A stretch of 64,000 bases of DNA from Bifidobacterium breve (GTDB taxonomy: Bacteria > Actinomycetota > Acidimicrobiia > Acidimicrobiales > Acidimicrobilacustridaceae): assembly GCA_945878725.1 (NCBI GenBank), contig CAMCTY010000002.1:153479-217478 (forward strand). The letters are read 5' to 3'. This document shows, piece by piece, positions 17,476 to 27,183 of the stretch. Each line of letters opens with the position of its first letter. The stretch's first letter is position 1. The notes under the pieces are model-generated. The model did no database searches and had not been told where the DNA came from. It was given only the letters and a program-made list of their open reading frames with translations. The translations under genes and the position numbers were made by a program.

Positions 17476-18237
17476 CTACCAGCGCCGGCCACGGGAATGC
17501 ATGCGGCGGCGGGTACGCAAACGGCGCTTGCGATAGCGCAGGCCAAACACCGCGGCCGTCATTCCAACAAGCGCAAGAACAAAGAGAGTTTCAAGAATCT
17601 GAAAAAACTTCCCCTTGGACGAACCGACCTTCACCATTTGTGTATCGGTGTCAGTGAACGAGGCGTTGTACGACTTCGCCGAACTTCCCGCGTTCACCAC
17701 AAGGGTGAGATCAACCATCGATGCTGGCGGCGCCTTTTCTTCCGCTTCGATTTTGGCCAACAGACCACCGGACGCGTCACCCCCGAGTGCCGCTGCCAAC
17801 TGCGCGTCGCCAAACATCACGAGGCCGGCGGTCGTGTCGATCTGACCGGTCACTTTCACTGATGTCGAGAACACGCCATCAGATCGCTTGATGAGCATGT
17901 CGCGATAGGGGCCATCGGGACCGCTCAATTGCGCCAGCAGCGCAGTGCCTTCTTCGGGAGTCGCGAAGGAATGATGCACGCGGATCCAGGTGAGGTCGCC
18001 CTCCTTTGACGCAGCGTCGACTTCCCAACCGGCGGCAACAAGATCATCAGCGCTCAATGCTTGTGCCGGATCACCCACACGTTTGAGTGCTGCGTCATCG
18101 AACCCAATGCCTTGCGTAATCGTGCCCTTGCCGTCGAGGCCGACATCGATCTGGGTTTCAATCTGCACACGACAACCGGCCGCGATCACAATCACGAGCG
18201 CAAGGAGCGCAACGACGCGCGGCAGTCGACGATTCAT
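17476..18237 (-). CDS. LppM-like lipoprotein with C-terminal membrane anchor
   Basis: 253 residues from the ATG at 18235-18237. Residues 1-22 are a lipoprotein signal (NRRLPRVVALLALVIVIAAGC) with lipobox IAAGC. The body (CRVQIETQIDVGLDGKGTIT) resembles the LppM/DUF3153 family, which in mycobacteria is a surface lipoprotein linked to host interaction. Near the C-terminus a hydrophobic helix (ILETLFVLALVGMTAAVFGL) is followed by a strongly basic tail (RYRKRRLRTRRRMHSRGRRW). The protein is probably anchored at both ends with the basic tail inside. The role in this organism is unknown. Confidence 0.85.
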   Translation of the reverse strand: MNRRLPRVVALLALVIVIAAGCRVQIETQIDVGLDGKGTITQGIGFDDAALKRVGDPAQALSADDLVAAGWEVDAASKEGDLTWIRVHHSFATPEEGTALLAQLSGPDGPYRDMLIKRSDGVFSTSVKVTGQIDTTAGLVMFGDAQLAAALGGDASGGLLAKIEAEEKAPPASMVDLTLVVNAGSSAKSYNASFTDTDTQMVKVGSSKGKFFQILETLFVLALVGMTAAVFGLRYRKRRLRTRRRMHSRGRRW

Positions 18238-18296
18238 GAACACAACGCGCAACTTACCAGTGCCACCGCTGCGCAACGAAGGCCGTGCGCACGCGA

Positions 18297-18325
18297 CAGA
18301 GCCCGGGCATCGGGCCCGGGCTCTG
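18297..18325 (-). terminator. Strong hairpin downstream of clpC
   Basis: The 11-bp perfect stem CAGAGCCCGGG / CCCGGGCTCTG has a 7-nt loop and begins 29 bp after the clpC stop on the same strand. A U-tract is lacking, so it may act as a weak terminator or an RNA-stabilising structure. Confidence 0.55.
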
Positions 18326-18354
18326 ATCGATCTGCTGTGTGCGTCGGCGCCGAA

Positions 18355-20871
18355 TTACTCGACGGTGCCGGCCTCAGCGAGTTCCATGGGCGGGGGCTCG
18401 AAACCCTCGGTTGCCCGGAACACAATGACTCGCTCGTCGGTATCGGGATCGATGTCGACGTCGACCACGATGTTCTGGCCAGCGCGGAACTCTTTCCAGA
18501 GCAACCGCTCGGAAAGCGGATCCTCGACCATGCGCTGGATGGCACGACGCAACGGACGTGCGCCCAGCGTCGGGTCGTAACCCTTGTCGGCCAAAAGAAG
18601 CTTGGCTTCCTGGGTGAGTTCGAGGCCGATGCCCTGGCTCTCGAGCTGCTTGGTGACTCGCTTGATGAGGAGATCGACGATCGTGGTGACCTCGGGCTTG
18701 GAGAGCTCGTGGAACACGATCGTGTCGTCGATGCGGTTGAGGAACTCGGGGCGGAAATGCGCCTTGAGGGCCTCGTTGACCTTCTCCTTCATGCGCTCGT
18801 AGCTGACGGCTTCATCAGCCCTGCCGAAGCCAATGTTGGCCTTGCGCAGATCGGACGAACCGAGGTTCGAGGTCATGATGAGCACGGTGTTGCGGAAGTC
18901 GACCGAGCGACCCTGTGAGTCGGTGAGGCGTCCCTCCTCCAGAATCTGGAGCAGCGTGTTGAACACGTCGGGATGGGCCTTCTCGATTTCGTCGAACAGC
19001 ACGACCGAGAACGGCTTACGACGAACAGCTTCGGTGAGCTGGCCGCCTTCTTCGTACCCGACGTATCCGGGGGGCGAACCGACAAGACGGCTGACCGTGT
19101 GCTTCTCCATGTACTCGGACATGTCGAGCTGGATGAGTGCTTCTTCGTCGCCGAAGAGGAACTCGGAGAGCGTCTTGGCGAGTTCGGTCTTTCCGACACC
19201 GGATGGGCCGAGGAAGATGAACGAACCCGACGGACGCTTGGGGTCCTTGAGGCCGGCTCGGGTGCGACGGATGGCCTGGCTGACCGCCTTGATGGCGTTC
19301 TCCTGGCCGATGACCCGCTTGTGCAGTTCATCTTCCATGCGCAGGAGACGAGCGGTCTCCTCTTCCGTGAGCTTGTAGACGGGAATGCCTGTCCAGAGGG
19401 AGAGAACTTCGGCGACGGCTTCCTCGTCGACCTCGTCGAAGAGATCGATGCCGGAATCCTTCATTTCCTTCTCTTTGGTTTCCTTCTGAGCGAGGAGTTC
19501 CTTCTCGCGATCGCGAAGTCGACCGGCCTCTTCGAACTGCTGGCCTTCGACTGCGTCCTTCTTCTCCTGCACGACCTTCGAGATCTCGTCTTCGAGTTCC
19601 TTGAAATCGGGCGGCGTTGCCATGCGCTTGATGCGCAGACGCGAACCGGCTTCATCGATGAGATCGATGGCCTTGTCGGGAAGATGACGATCGGCGATGT
19701 AACGATCGGCGAGATTCGCCGCAGCGACGAGCGCCTGATCGGTGATGGTCACACGGTGATGCGCTTCGTAACGATCGCGCAGACCCTTCAAGATCTCGAT
19801 CGTGTGAGCGACCGAAGGCTCTTCAACCTTGATCGGCTGGAAACGACGCTCGAGAGCGGCGTCCTTTTCGAGATGCTTGCGGTACTCATCGAGCGTTGTT
19901 GCACCGATGGTTTGGAGCTCACCACGAGCCAGCATCGGCTTGAGGATGCTGGCGGCATCGATCGCACCTTCGGCAGCACCGGCGCCCACGAGTGTGTGGA
20001 TCTCGTCGATGAACAAAATGATGTCGCCGCGGGTCTTGATCTCCTTGAGCACCTTCTTGAGGCGCTCTTCGAAATCACCGCGGTAACGCGAACCGGCAAC
20101 GAGTGCGCCGAGATCGAGTGTGTAGAGCTGCTTGCCGAGAAGTGTTTCGGGAACCTCGTCGGCAGCGATCGCTTGGGCGAGACCCTCGACGATGGCGGTC
20201 TTGCCGACACCGGGCTCGCCGATGAGCACCGGGTTGTTCTTGGTGCGACGGCTGAGCACCTGCATCACACGCTCGGTTTCGCGGGCTCGACCGATGACCG
20301 GATCGAGCTTCTTCTCGCGAGCGAGTTGCGTGAGGTTGCGACCGAACTGATCGAGCACGGCAGAACCCGATGGGGTCTGCTCGCCGGAACCACCAGCAGT
20401 GGCGCCGGCCTTTTCGCCCTGCGGCCCCGGACCGGAGTAGCCCGAAAGCAACTGGATGACTTGCTGGCGAACGCGTGACAGGTCGGCGCCGAGCTTGACG
20501 AGAACCTGTGCGGCAACGCCTTCGCCCTCGCGGATCAGACCGAGAAGGATGTGCTCCGTGCCGATGTAGTTGTGGCCGAGCTGCAATGCCTCGCGCAGTG
20601 AAAGCTCGAGAACCTTCTTGGCGCGCGGCGTGAAGGGGATGTGTCCGCTCGGCGAGGATCCGCCTTGGCCGATGATTTCCTCGACCTGCGAACGCACGGC
20701 CTCGAGCGAGATGCCGAGTGACTCGAGCGCCTTTGCGGCGACACCTTCGCCCTCGTGGATCAGGCCGAGAAGGATGTGCTCGGTGCCGATGTAGTTGTGG
20801 TTGAGGAGGCGTGCCTCTTCCTGCGCAAGCACCACAACCCTGCGGGCCCTGTCTGTAAACCGTTCGAACAC
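18355..20871 (-). CDS. clpC: ATP-dependent Clp protease ATP-binding subunit ClpC
   Basis: 838 residues from the GTG at 20869-20871 ([20 protein letters not shown] next), preceded by a GGAAGCAGG-type ribosome site. Two Clp-N repeats (each with [20 protein letters not shown]) are followed by AAA-1 with Walker A GEPGVGKT near residue 210, a UVR/coiled middle domain ([14 protein letters not shown]), AAA-2 with GPSGVGKTE near 550, and the D2 small domain. ClpC unfolds substrates for ClpP in the cytoplasm. The near-identical Clp-N repeats give a visible DNA repeat at ~20540-20600 and ~20760-20800. The gene is monocistronic and divergent from the polyprenyl synthase. Confidence 0.98.
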   Translation of the reverse strand: MFERFTDRARRVVVLAQEEARLLNHNYIGTEHILLGLIHEGEGVAAKALESLGISLEAVRSQVEEIIGQGGSSPSGHIPFTPRAKKVLELSLREALQLGHNYIGTEHILLGLIREGEGVAAQVLVKLGADLSRVRQQVIQLLSGYSGPGPQGEKAGATAGGSGEQTPSGSAVLDQFGRNLTQLAREKKLDPVIGRARETERVMQVLSRRTKNNPVLIGEPGVGKTAIVEGLAQAIAADEVPETLLGKQLYTLDLGALVAGSRYRGDFEERLKKVLKEIKTRGDIILFIDEIHTLVGAGAAEGAIDAASILKPMLARGELQTIGATTLDEYRKHLEKDAALERRFQPIKVEEPSVAHTIEILKGLRDRYEAHHRVTITDQALVAAANLADRYIADRHLPDKAIDLIDEAGSRLRIKRMATPPDFKELEDEISKVVQEKKDAVEGQQFEEAGRLRDREKELLAQKETKEKEMKDSGIDLFDEVDEEAVAEVLSLWTGIPVYKLTEEETARLLRMEDELHKRVIGQENAIKAVSQAIRRTRAGLKDPKRPSGSFIFLGPSGVGKTELAKTLSEFLFGDEEALIQLDMSEYMEKHTVSRLVGSPPGYVGYEEGGQLTEAVRRKPFSVVLFDEIEKAHPDVFNTLLQILEEGRLTDSQGRSVDFRNTVLIMTSNLGSSDLRKANIGFGRADEAVSYERMKEKVNEALKAHFRPEFLNRIDDTIVFHELSKPEVTTIVDLLIKRVTKQLESQGIGLELTQEAKLLLADKGYDPTLGARPLRRAIQRMVEDPLSERLLWKEFRAGQNIVVDVDIDPDTDERVIVFRATEGFEPPPMELAEAGTVE

Positions 20872-21020
20872 TTTGCTACCTGCTTCCCAAGACGGGGGAT
20901 TCGTGATCTGAGTGTACCCAGCGACCCCGACATCGCCTCCTCGGGCGGCCTGCAAGTGTCCGCGGGATCGTCGGACCTGATGTTCGGGTCCTCGGTTGCG
21001 GGTTTCTGGCTGGTGCCGCC

Positions 21021-21026
21021 TACATT
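21021..21026 (+). promoter_or_regulatory. Candidate -10 box for the polyprenyl synthase (leaderless)
   Basis: TACATT lies 6 nt before the GTG start and no ribosome site is present. Confidence 0.45.
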
Positions 21027-21032
21027 TGACCC

Positions 21033-22058
21033 GTGGCCGCAGTGTCCCCCCTCCTCCAGTTGCCCGTTCTCCAAGCCGACCTTGTCCGCGTCGAAGACGC
21101 CCTCAAGTCCTCGGTTGTCACTGACGATCCCTTCCTCACCGAAGTCGCCAGCCATCTGATCTTGGCGGGCGGCAAACGAGTGCGGCCTGCCTTCTGCGTC
21201 ACGGCGGCGGCCACCGGCTTGGCCGAGATGGGTGCCACCTCGGCCGAAGTTGTTCTCGGAGCCGTTTCCGTCGAACTCGTCCACCTCGGATCGCTCTATC
21301 ACGACGATGTAATGGATGACGCCACGACTCGTCGCACCGTCGAGAGCGTCAATGCCCGCTGGGGCAATCTCAAGGCGATCCTCGCCGGTGACTATCTCCT
21401 CGCCAAGGCATCTGAGATCGCTGCGTCGCTGGGAACCGAAGTGGCCGGCCTGCTCGCCGCCACCATCGGCAAACTCTGCGAGGGCCAGATCCTCGAACTT
21501 CAGCATGCCTTCAGCCTCAACCGCACCGAAGCTGCGTATCTCTCGTCGATCGATGGCAAGACCGCATCGCTCCTCGGAACTTCGTGCCGAGTCGGTGCCA
21601 TCGTCGCCGGACTCCCCCGAGCCCAGATCGATGCGCTCACAACCTTCGGCCGCAGCTTCGGCATGGCTTTCCAGATCGTCGACGATCTTCTCGATGTCAC
21701 CTCGACCGATGAGGAACTCGGAAAGCCCGCCGGCCACGATCTCGTCGAAGGCACCTACACGCTTCCCGTCATTCGCACGCTTGCCTCTGGCGGCGCGCAG
21801 GCGGCTGAACTTCGCAACCTGCTCGTGAAGCTCGCCCCCACCGACGGTTCGATCGAAACGGTTGACGATCCTGAATCGCTCGAAGCCGCACGTGAGCTCT
21901 TGCGCTCGTCGGCGGCGGTCACGTCGTCACTTGAAACAGCACGGGCGTTCGTCGAAGAGGGCCAACGCGCTCTCGCTCCTTACGCAGGGACCGAAGCCAC
22001 GACGGCACTCGAGGCGGCGGCCGAGCACCTTCTCGGCACTGTTCGCTCCGCAGCCTGA
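21033..22058 (+). CDS. Polyprenyl diphosphate synthase (trans-isoprenyl)
   Basis: 341 residues. The all-helical prenyl transferase fold is shown by GGKRVRPAF, the first Asp-rich motif HHD-type DDVMDD (in [14 protein letters not shown]), [10 protein letters not shown], and the second Asp motif FQIVDDLLD with GKPAGHDL. It condenses isopentenyl diphosphate units onto an allylic primer, probably giving the C40-C50 side chain of menaquinone (heptaprenyl/octaprenyl type). Chain length cannot be read confidently. The residues before the first Asp motif are GSLY, with no bulky residue pair that would block long products. It uses MEP-pathway output from ispD and ispF. Confidence 0.94.
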   Translation: MAAVSPLLQLPVLQADLVRVEDALKSSVVTDDPFLTEVASHLILAGGKRVRPAFCVTAAATGLAEMGATSAEVVLGAVSVELVHLGSLYHDDVMDDATTRRTVESVNARWGNLKAILAGDYLLAKASEIAASLGTEVAGLLAATIGKLCEGQILELQHAFSLNRTEAAYLSSIDGKTASLLGTSCRVGAIVAGLPRAQIDALTTFGRSFGMAFQIVDDLLDVTSTDEELGKPAGHDLVEGTYTLPVIRTLASGGAQAAELRNLLVKLAPTDGSIETVDDPESLEAARELLRSSAAVTSSLETARAFVEEGQRALAPYAGTEATTALEAAAEHLLGTVRSAA

Positions 22059-22101
22059 ACCGAGCAGCACCGCGCTACAGCCGCTTGCCGAACTCGAATG
22101 G

Positions 22102-22896
22102 TCAGAGGTTTTTTTCGTAGACCAGTCGAAGGCCGTGAAGTGTGAGCCACGGTTCCGTGTGCTGAATGCGCTTTGAGAACGGCGTGATCATCTCAGCGAG
22201 GCCGCCGGTGGAGATGATCGTGCACGCGCCGAGTTCTTCCTCGATGCGATCGCACAGACCGTCGACCTGCGCGGCGAAGCCGTAAACCGCTCCGGATTGG
22301 ATTGATTCAACGGTCGACTTTCCGAGCACGTTGCGCGGCGGACGAAGTTCAACGGCGCGCAAGGCGGCGGCTCGACCGATAAGCGCGTCCATCGACACTT
22401 CGATGCCGGGAGCGATCGCGCCACCTAGGTAAACGCCATCAGAGGAAACGGCATCGCATGTTGTGGCGGTTCCGAAATCGGCGACGATCGTCGGCCCGCC
22501 ATAAAGATCAAACGCCGCAATGGCATTTGCGATGCGATCGGCTCCGACTTCCTTCGGATTGTCGTATTCGATGCGAATACCGGTTCGGACTCCGGGTTCG
22601 ATCACAATCGGTTCGAAATCAAAATGTCGTTCGGCGACATCGCGCAGCGTTGCCGTGACTCGGGGAACACCAGACGACACGACGATGCCGACGATCTCGC
22701 TGAAACTCGTGCGACGAAGCGCAAGAAAACCCTGAAGGAGAACGGCGAGTTCATCTGAGGTTCGATCAGATGCGGTCGAGATCCGCCAATGGTCGAGCAG
22801 ATTCTCCTCGGGTCGGCAGCCCGCTGCCGTCTTGCCTGTCACTTGGTACAGACCAATGACTGTTTGTGTGTTTCCAACGTCTACGGCGAGAAGCAC
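22102..22896 (-). CDS. coaX: Type III pantothenate kinase
   Basis: 264 residues. The GTG start leads into the ASKHA phosphate motif LLAVDVGNTQT. GADRIANAIAAF and IVADFGTATTCDAVS carry the catalytic Asp and nucleotide-binding residues. LGGAIAPGIEVSMDAL and STGGLAEMI complete the family pattern. It phosphorylates pantothenate in CoA synthesis and needs a monovalent cation. It is the last gene of the cofactor array, 18 bp after nadC. In mycobacteria it likewise follows panC-panD. Confidence 0.97.
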   Translation of the reverse strand: MLLAVDVGNTQTVIGLYQVTGKTAAGCRPEENLLDHWRISTASDRTSDELAVLLQGFLALRRTSFSEIVGIVVSSGVPRVTATLRDVAERHFDFEPIVIEPGVRTGIRIEYDNPKEVGADRIANAIAAFDLYGGPTIVADFGTATTCDAVSSDGVYLGGAIAPGIEVSMDALIGRAAALRAVELRPPRNVLGKSTVESIQSGAVYGFAAQVDGLCDRIEEELGACTIISTGGLAEMITPFSKRIQHTEPWLTLHGLRLVYEKNL

Positions 22897-22914
22897 TGTT
22901 TCTCCTGGAGGCCG

Positions 22915-23775
22915 TCAGGCCGGTTCGATGTCGAGGCCGATGTCGAGCACCGGCGCAGAGTTCGTGAGTCCGCCGATCGAGATGCAGTCGACTCCGGCTG
23001 CCGAATAGGCGGCAACTGTTTCCAATGTGATTCCACCGGACGCTTCGAGGAGCGGGCGCCTTTGCGAATCTGCGGCGATCGCCACACATGCTCGGATCTC
23101 GTCGGGAGTCATGTTGTCGAGCAACAACGCGTCAGCGTTCGCGGCCAGCGCTTCGCGCACCTGATCGAGTCGATCACATTCGACATGCACGGTGCGCGCT
23201 GGCCACATCGTCCGGGCCCGCTCGACGGCATCAGCTATTCCGAAGAGTGCGATGTGATTGTCCTTCAGCAGGATCCAGTCAGAGAGGTTGCCGCGATGAT
23301 TCGCGCCACCACCGGCGCGCACCGCCGCCTTCTCAAGTGAACGAAGACCGGGAGTCGTCTTGCGGGTATCCCAGATTCGGGCTGCGCCGCCCTTCGCTGC
23401 TTCGTCGACGAACGTGCGAGTAAGAGTTGCGATACCGGAAAGGTGCCCGAGAAAGTTCAGTGCCGTTCGTTCCGCAGTGAGTATCGACGCAAGATTGCCG
23501 GCCGCAGTTGCGATGACCGTCCCGGGCGTAATGGCGTCGCCGTCATCCACGGACCAGACGAGTTCGATAGACGGGTCAATCTGCCGGAAAGCCTCGACGG
23601 CGCAAGCACGACCGGCAAGCACGCCGGACCCGCGCGCCACGAACGACGCCGTCGCCCCGAGATCACTCGGCAAAAGAGCCGACGTGAGATCACCAAGCGG
23701 CAGGAGATCCTCAGCGATTGCTCGCGACACAGCCTCGAGGACAGCGGACTGAGGGGGATACGCGGCGTTGGTCAC
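22915..23775 (-). CDS. nadC: Nicotinate-nucleotide pyrophosphorylase (carboxylating)
   Basis: 286 residues. It has the N-terminal DLTSALLP segment, the quinolinate phosphoribosyltransferase barrel with TLNFLGHLSGIATLTR-type helix (ALNFLGHLSGIATL), DTRKTTPGLRSLEKAAVRAGGG (substrate Arg/Lys residues), ILLKDNH, VECD, LLLDN and EASGGI. It converts quinolinate plus PRPP to nicotinate mononucleotide in de novo NAD synthesis. It follows nadB by 41 bp. No nadA is seen in the window. Confidence 0.97.
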   Translation of the reverse strand: MTNAAYPPQSAVLEAVSRAIAEDLLPLGDLTSALLPSDLGATASFVARGSGVLAGRACAVEAFRQIDPSIELVWSVDDGDAITPGTVIATAAGNLASILTAERTALNFLGHLSGIATLTRTFVDEAAKGGAARIWDTRKTTPGLRSLEKAAVRAGGGANHRGNLSDWILLKDNHIALFGIADAVERARTMWPARTVHVECDRLDQVREALAANADALLLDNMTPDEIRACVAIAADSQRRPLLEASGGITLETVAAYSAAGVDCISIGGLTNSAPVLDIGLDIEPA

Positions 23776-23816
23776 ACCCCAAGCCTGCCCCGTAGCGCGA
23801 CCCCCGGTCGAACTCT

Positions 23817-25409
23817 TCAGCGCAACACCAGACGACAGACGAAATCCGGGTCAGTTCCGGGGTAATCGTCGCGGGTGTGGGCGCCTCGAGATTCGGTCCG
23901 TGCACTTGCCGCCGCAAGCAGCGCCGATCCAACTGCGACCAGATTCGCAAGTTCCCATGCGGCTGGTCCGGTACCGGCTGCCGCCACCGATCCAGCGCGT
24001 TCGACAACCTCAGCCGTCGCGACCAGCGATGCGTCGTTCCGAAGGACTCCAGCTCCCATCGTCATGGCCCTCTGGAGTGCGTCGCGCGCGTCAGCAATTT
24101 CCGACAGCGTTGAATCGTCGTTGTTAAAGGTCAATGCGGGCGGACGAGCCCAGCCGTTGACTAGACAGCCACCGATGACACCCATCTGTTCCGTTCCGGT
24201 AGTCGAACGCATCGCTCCTGTCGGCGACGCCGTTTCGGTTCCCCGCTCGACATCCTCGACAACGCGTGCACCGAAGACCATGCCTTCAAGCAACGAGTTT
24301 GACGCCAAACGATTCGCACCATGCACACCCGAACACGCAGCTTCACCCGCGGCCCACAGACCGGGGATCGTCGATGCGCCGTCGAGATCAGTGACGATTC
24401 CTCCACAGAGGTAATGCGCGGCCGGAGCGATCGGCAACCAGTCGACACTCGGATCGAGCCCGGCGTCGGCTAGCGCTGCAGCAATGTTCGGAAAGCGCTG
24501 CGAAAAATCGGTGAGACCGGTTGCATCGAGCCAACAATGGTCGACATCGAGTTCGAGCATTCGTCGTGTCATCGCGCGACTGACCTGATCACGCGGAAGC
24601 AACTCGTCAACAAAACGTTCACCCGTGGTGTCGCGCAGCAGCGCGCCATGGCCACGCAATGCCTCCGACAGAAGTGGCTGTGGCATGCGGGGCGAATGCA
24701 GTGCGGTCGGATGGAACTGAACGAATTCGATGTCCGCCACTGCAGCGCCGGCGCGCAATGCCATAGCAATTCCGTCGCCAGTTGATTCGAGTGGGTTGGT
24801 GGTCACCGCGAACAATTGGCCGGCACCACCTGATGCCAACAGGACGTGACGGGCACGCACATCGTTAATCACGCCATCGTCGGTTGCGGCTCGTACCCCG
24901 ACGCACACGCCGTCTTCGATCAAAAGGTCGAGTGCGAAGGCGTGTTCGTAGATGACTACTGCGGCGCGGCGCACCGCAGCTACCAGTGCCCGTTCGATCT
25001 CGGCGCCGGTCGCCGAACCTCCGGCATGAACGACTCGGGCCAACGAATGGCCTCCCTCGCGCGCGAGTTCGAAGCGCCCCTGCTCGTCACGGTCGAAGGC
25101 TGCCCCGAGGGTGATGAGATCGCGTACGCGACCAGGTCCTTCCTCGACAAGGACCCGAACCGCATCGACGTCGCAGAGTCCATCACCGGCGGCAAGGGTG
25201 TCGGCCAGATGGAGATCGGTCGAATCCGGATCGCCTCCCAGTACTGCGGCAACGCCGCCCTGCGCCCACCGGGTGGTGGCCTGTTCGAGCGCGCCCTTTG
25301 TGAGGACACCGACCCGAAGCCCGTGGCCGTCGGCGGCCCGAACCGCGGCAGAAAGACCGGCGACGCCGGAACCCACAACGAGGAGATCGAGTTCAGCGGG
25401 CTTGATCAC
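23817..25409 (-). CDS. nadB: L-aspartate oxidase
   Basis: 530 residues with an N-terminal FAD dinucleotide fold (LLVVGSGVAGLSAAVRA), RWAQGGVAAVLG, HSLARVVHAGG, VQFHPTAL, LLSEALRGHGA, CGGIVTD and ANRLASNSLLEG, all characteristic of NadB. It oxidises aspartate to iminoaspartate for quinolinate synthesis. The start is GTG. Its first bases overlap the stop of a possible 37-codon upstream ORF. It lies between panC and nadC, whereas in M. tuberculosis the panC-coaX interval holds panD, so the NAD genes appear inserted here. Confidence 0.97.
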   Translation of the reverse strand: MIKPAELDLLVVGSGVAGLSAAVRAADGHGLRVGVLTKGALEQATTRWAQGGVAAVLGGDPDSTDLHLADTLAAGDGLCDVDAVRVLVEEGPGRVRDLITLGAAFDRDEQGRFELAREGGHSLARVVHAGGSATGAEIERALVAAVRRAAVVIYEHAFALDLLIEDGVCVGVRAATDDGVINDVRARHVLLASGGAGQLFAVTTNPLESTGDGIAMALRAGAAVADIEFVQFHPTALHSPRMPQPLLSEALRGHGALLRDTTGERFVDELLPRDQVSRAMTRRMLELDVDHCWLDATGLTDFSQRFPNIAAALADAGLDPSVDWLPIAPAAHYLCGGIVTDLDGASTIPGLWAAGEAACSGVHGANRLASNSLLEGMVFGARVVEDVERGTETASPTGAMRSTTGTEQMGVIGGCLVNGWARPPALTFNNDDSTLSEIADARDALQRAMTMGAGVLRNDASLVATAEVVERAGSVAAAGTGPAAWELANLVAVGSALLAAASARTESRGAHTRDDYPGTDPDFVCRLVLR

Positions 25410-25519
25410 AGTTCGCCAGTCTTGCGCGCTCTGGCCGCCGACGTTGCACCCTGTGATTCTTCGAGTCGAACGTCAGGGACAAATTGCGACACAGCGAAGG
25501 TTCGTTCCACTCCGGTCAT
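25406..25519 (-). CDS. Possible small leader ORF overlapping the nadB start
   Basis: An ATG at 25517-25519 opens a 37-codon frame whose TGA overlaps the nadB GTG (GTGA), an arrangement that often means translational coupling. The predicted peptide (MTGVERTFAVSQFVPDVRLE...) matches nothing I recognise and codon third positions are not strongly GC-biased. It fills most of the otherwise empty 136 bp between panC and nadB. It could be chance. Confidence 0.2.
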   Translation of the reverse strand: MTGVERTFAVSQFVPDVRLEESQGATSAARARKTGEL

Positions 25520-25545
25520 TGCACGAATACAACTGATCTGGTTCC

Positions 25546-26400
25546 TTAGGGAACCGGGACCTCGAGGTTATCTAGAAGGCGAGTTGAGCCGAAGAGGGCG
25601 GTCGCCAGCAGACGCACGGTCATCCCGGAGACGAGCGCTACTGGCGTTTCGAGACTCGCTGGATCGACGACCTCGGCGTACCCCGGTGTCGCCAGTGGTT
25701 CCGCTTCGATTACCGACGCGATGTGTTGCGCAACGAGGACTGGATCGGTTTCTCCAGCCGAAATCATCGCCGCACCGGCGCGCAGCGCCCGATGCAGGAC
25801 CGTCGCGGCTTCGCGATCTGCGTGATTCAGATACACGTTTCGACTCGACATTGCGAGACCGTCGGACTCCCGGATGATCGGGCAAGGAACCACCGTCACT
25901 GGCTGATCAAGATCGAACGCCATCCGTGTGACTACGGCGAGTTGCTGGAAATCCTTCTCGCCGAAATACGCGCGACATGTTCCGGCGATGTTGAACAACT
26001 TCGCAACAACCGTCGTAACGCCATCGAAGTGGGTCGGTCGCGCCGCGCCCTCCATCGAGGCCGTCAGGCCGTCGACATGAACCGTCGTCACAACGGGAAC
26101 CGGATACATCTCGTCGTTGGTTGGCGTAAAGACGACGTCAGCTCCCGCCGCTTCGGCGAGTTCGAGATCGCGTTCGAGCGGTCGCGGATACGCCGAGAGA
26201 TCCTCGCCAACACCGAACTGGAGGGGATTGACGAAGATTGTGAGTGCGACCACGTCACATTCATCGGCCGCAGCTCGCAGAAGCGAAAGGTGCCCATCGT
26301 GAAGGGCTCCCATCGTGGGAACGAGGCCAACGGTGCGTCCGAGCGCGCGCACGTTGTCGAGAAATCCGCGGAATTCGGCTTTCGTCGAACAGACCTGCAT
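25546..26400 (-). CDS. panC: Pantothenate synthetase (pantoate--beta-alanine ligase)
   Basis: 284 residues from the ATG at 26398-26400. VGLVPTMGALHDGHLSLL (with the HDGH motif, HIGH-like), FVNPLQFG, YPRPLERD, FGEKDFQQL and MSSRNVYL are the canonical PanC ATP- and pantoate-binding motifs. It joins pantoate and beta-alanine using ATP. It is preceded by the DUF2520 gene with a 10-bp gap. No panD (source of beta-alanine) or panB is present in the window. Confidence 0.97.
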   Translation of the reverse strand: MQVCSTKAEFRGFLDNVRALGRTVGLVPTMGALHDGHLSLLRAAADECDVVALTIFVNPLQFGVGEDLSAYPRPLERDLELAEAAGADVVFTPTNDEMYPVPVVTTVHVDGLTASMEGAARPTHFDGVTTVVAKLFNIAGTCRAYFGEKDFQQLAVVTRMAFDLDQPVTVVPCPIIRESDGLAMSSRNVYLNHADREAATVLHRALRAGAAMISAGETDPVLVAQHIASVIEAEPLATPGYAEVVDPASLETPVALVSGMTVRLLATALFGSTRLLDNLEVPVP

Positions 26401-26410
26401 CGCTGCCTCG

Positions 26411-27181
26411 CTAGTCGTTGTCGGAGGGACCATCGTTGCCGCGCACGGCCCCGTCAACCAATCGACGGGCGGCCCGCATGAGCGCGTCGTAGGCCTCCAG
26501 CTCATCTTCGGGAAGAACGTCCCTGTGGCGTTCGATCGTGGCCCAGTCGCCACGAGCGGCCGGCCCCGTTAATGCCGCGGTCGGGCCGAGTTGGGTGACG
26601 TTGTCGATGGTCGATTGGGCGAGCTCGATGAACGCATCGAAGGGGATCCCCGCACGTGCTGCCACCCGCTCGACCTGTCCGAGCAGAGCCACGAGATGAT
26701 TCGAGGCGATGACGGCAGCGGCGTGATATTCCGCCCGCTGATCGTCGGCGACAACAAACGAACGGCCTCCAAGGGCGGTCACAAGTTCATCAATGAGGTC
26801 GATTGCTTCGCTTCCGTTCGCAGCAACAGCGAACCACGCACGCGATCGGAGCCGGAGAGAACCGGTCTCCTGATCCGGGAGAGCAACAAGCGGATGAACA
26901 GCGGCGCGCATCGGATGATCACCCAACACGTCGAGTCCCAGCGATCCCGCCAGGTGAGCAACGACGGTCGTCGGCACGGGTTCGATCAGCGACGCCACTT
27001 CGGCAATCGCGGCATCCGGCGTTGCGATGATGACAACATCCACCCCGAGCGCCGCACGGGTCACATCGTCACCTCGTCGGATCGGCTCGTGCACAATCCA
27101 TCCCGCGAGCGACAGCGCGTCACTGAGCGACGAACCAGCACGGCCCGGCCCGACCACCCGGATCGACCGAGGAGAACTCAT
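26411..27181 (-). CDS. Rossmann-like plus DUF2520 domain protein
   Basis: 256 residues. The ATG at 27179-27181 was chosen because it lies 2 nt after the folK stop; a TTG two codons upstream is possible. The N-terminal Rossmann fold starts RSIRVVGPGRAGSSLSDAL and continues DVVIIATPDAAI. The C-terminal helical region (AEYHAAAVIASNHLVALLGQ) is DUF2520. The architecture resembles ketopantoate-reductase-like or F420-dependent NADP oxidoreductases. Its fixed position between folK and panC, as with Rv3603c in M. tuberculosis, makes a ketopantoate reductase role attractive but unproven. Confidence 0.9.
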   Translation of the reverse strand: MSSPRSIRVVGPGRAGSSLSDALSLAGWIVHEPIRRGDDVTRAALGVDVVIIATPDAAIAEVASLIEPVPTTVVAHLAGSLGLDVLGDHPMRAAVHPLVALPDQETGSLRLRSRAWFAVAANGSEAIDLIDELVTALGGRSFVVADDQRAEYHAAAVIASNHLVALLGQVERVAARAGIPFDAFIELAQSTIDNVTQLGPTAALTGPAARGDWATIERHRDVLPEDELEAYDALMRAARRLVDGAVRGNDGPSDND

Positions 27182-27183
27182 CG

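Noticed and set aside
18973..20478. 501-codon open frame on the plus strand
   Set aside because: It is entirely antisense to clpC, whose conserved motifs are unambiguous. High GC at third positions creates long antisense frames.
20540..20800. Apparent long DNA repeat within clpC
   Set aside because: It is explained by the two homologous Clp-N repeats of the protein, not by a mobile or regulatory repeat.
20760..21737. 325-codon open frame on the minus strand
   Set aside because: It lies antisense to the polyprenyl synthase and overlaps the clpC start region. Its composition follows the shadow of the plus-strand gene and it has no recognisable domain.
25410..25545. panD remnant between panC and nadB
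   Set aside because: The translated small frame shows no similarity to the PanD processing site or fold.
24846..25877. 343-codon plus-strand frame over nadB and panC
   Set aside because: It is antisense to two clear enzymes and shows no family motifs.
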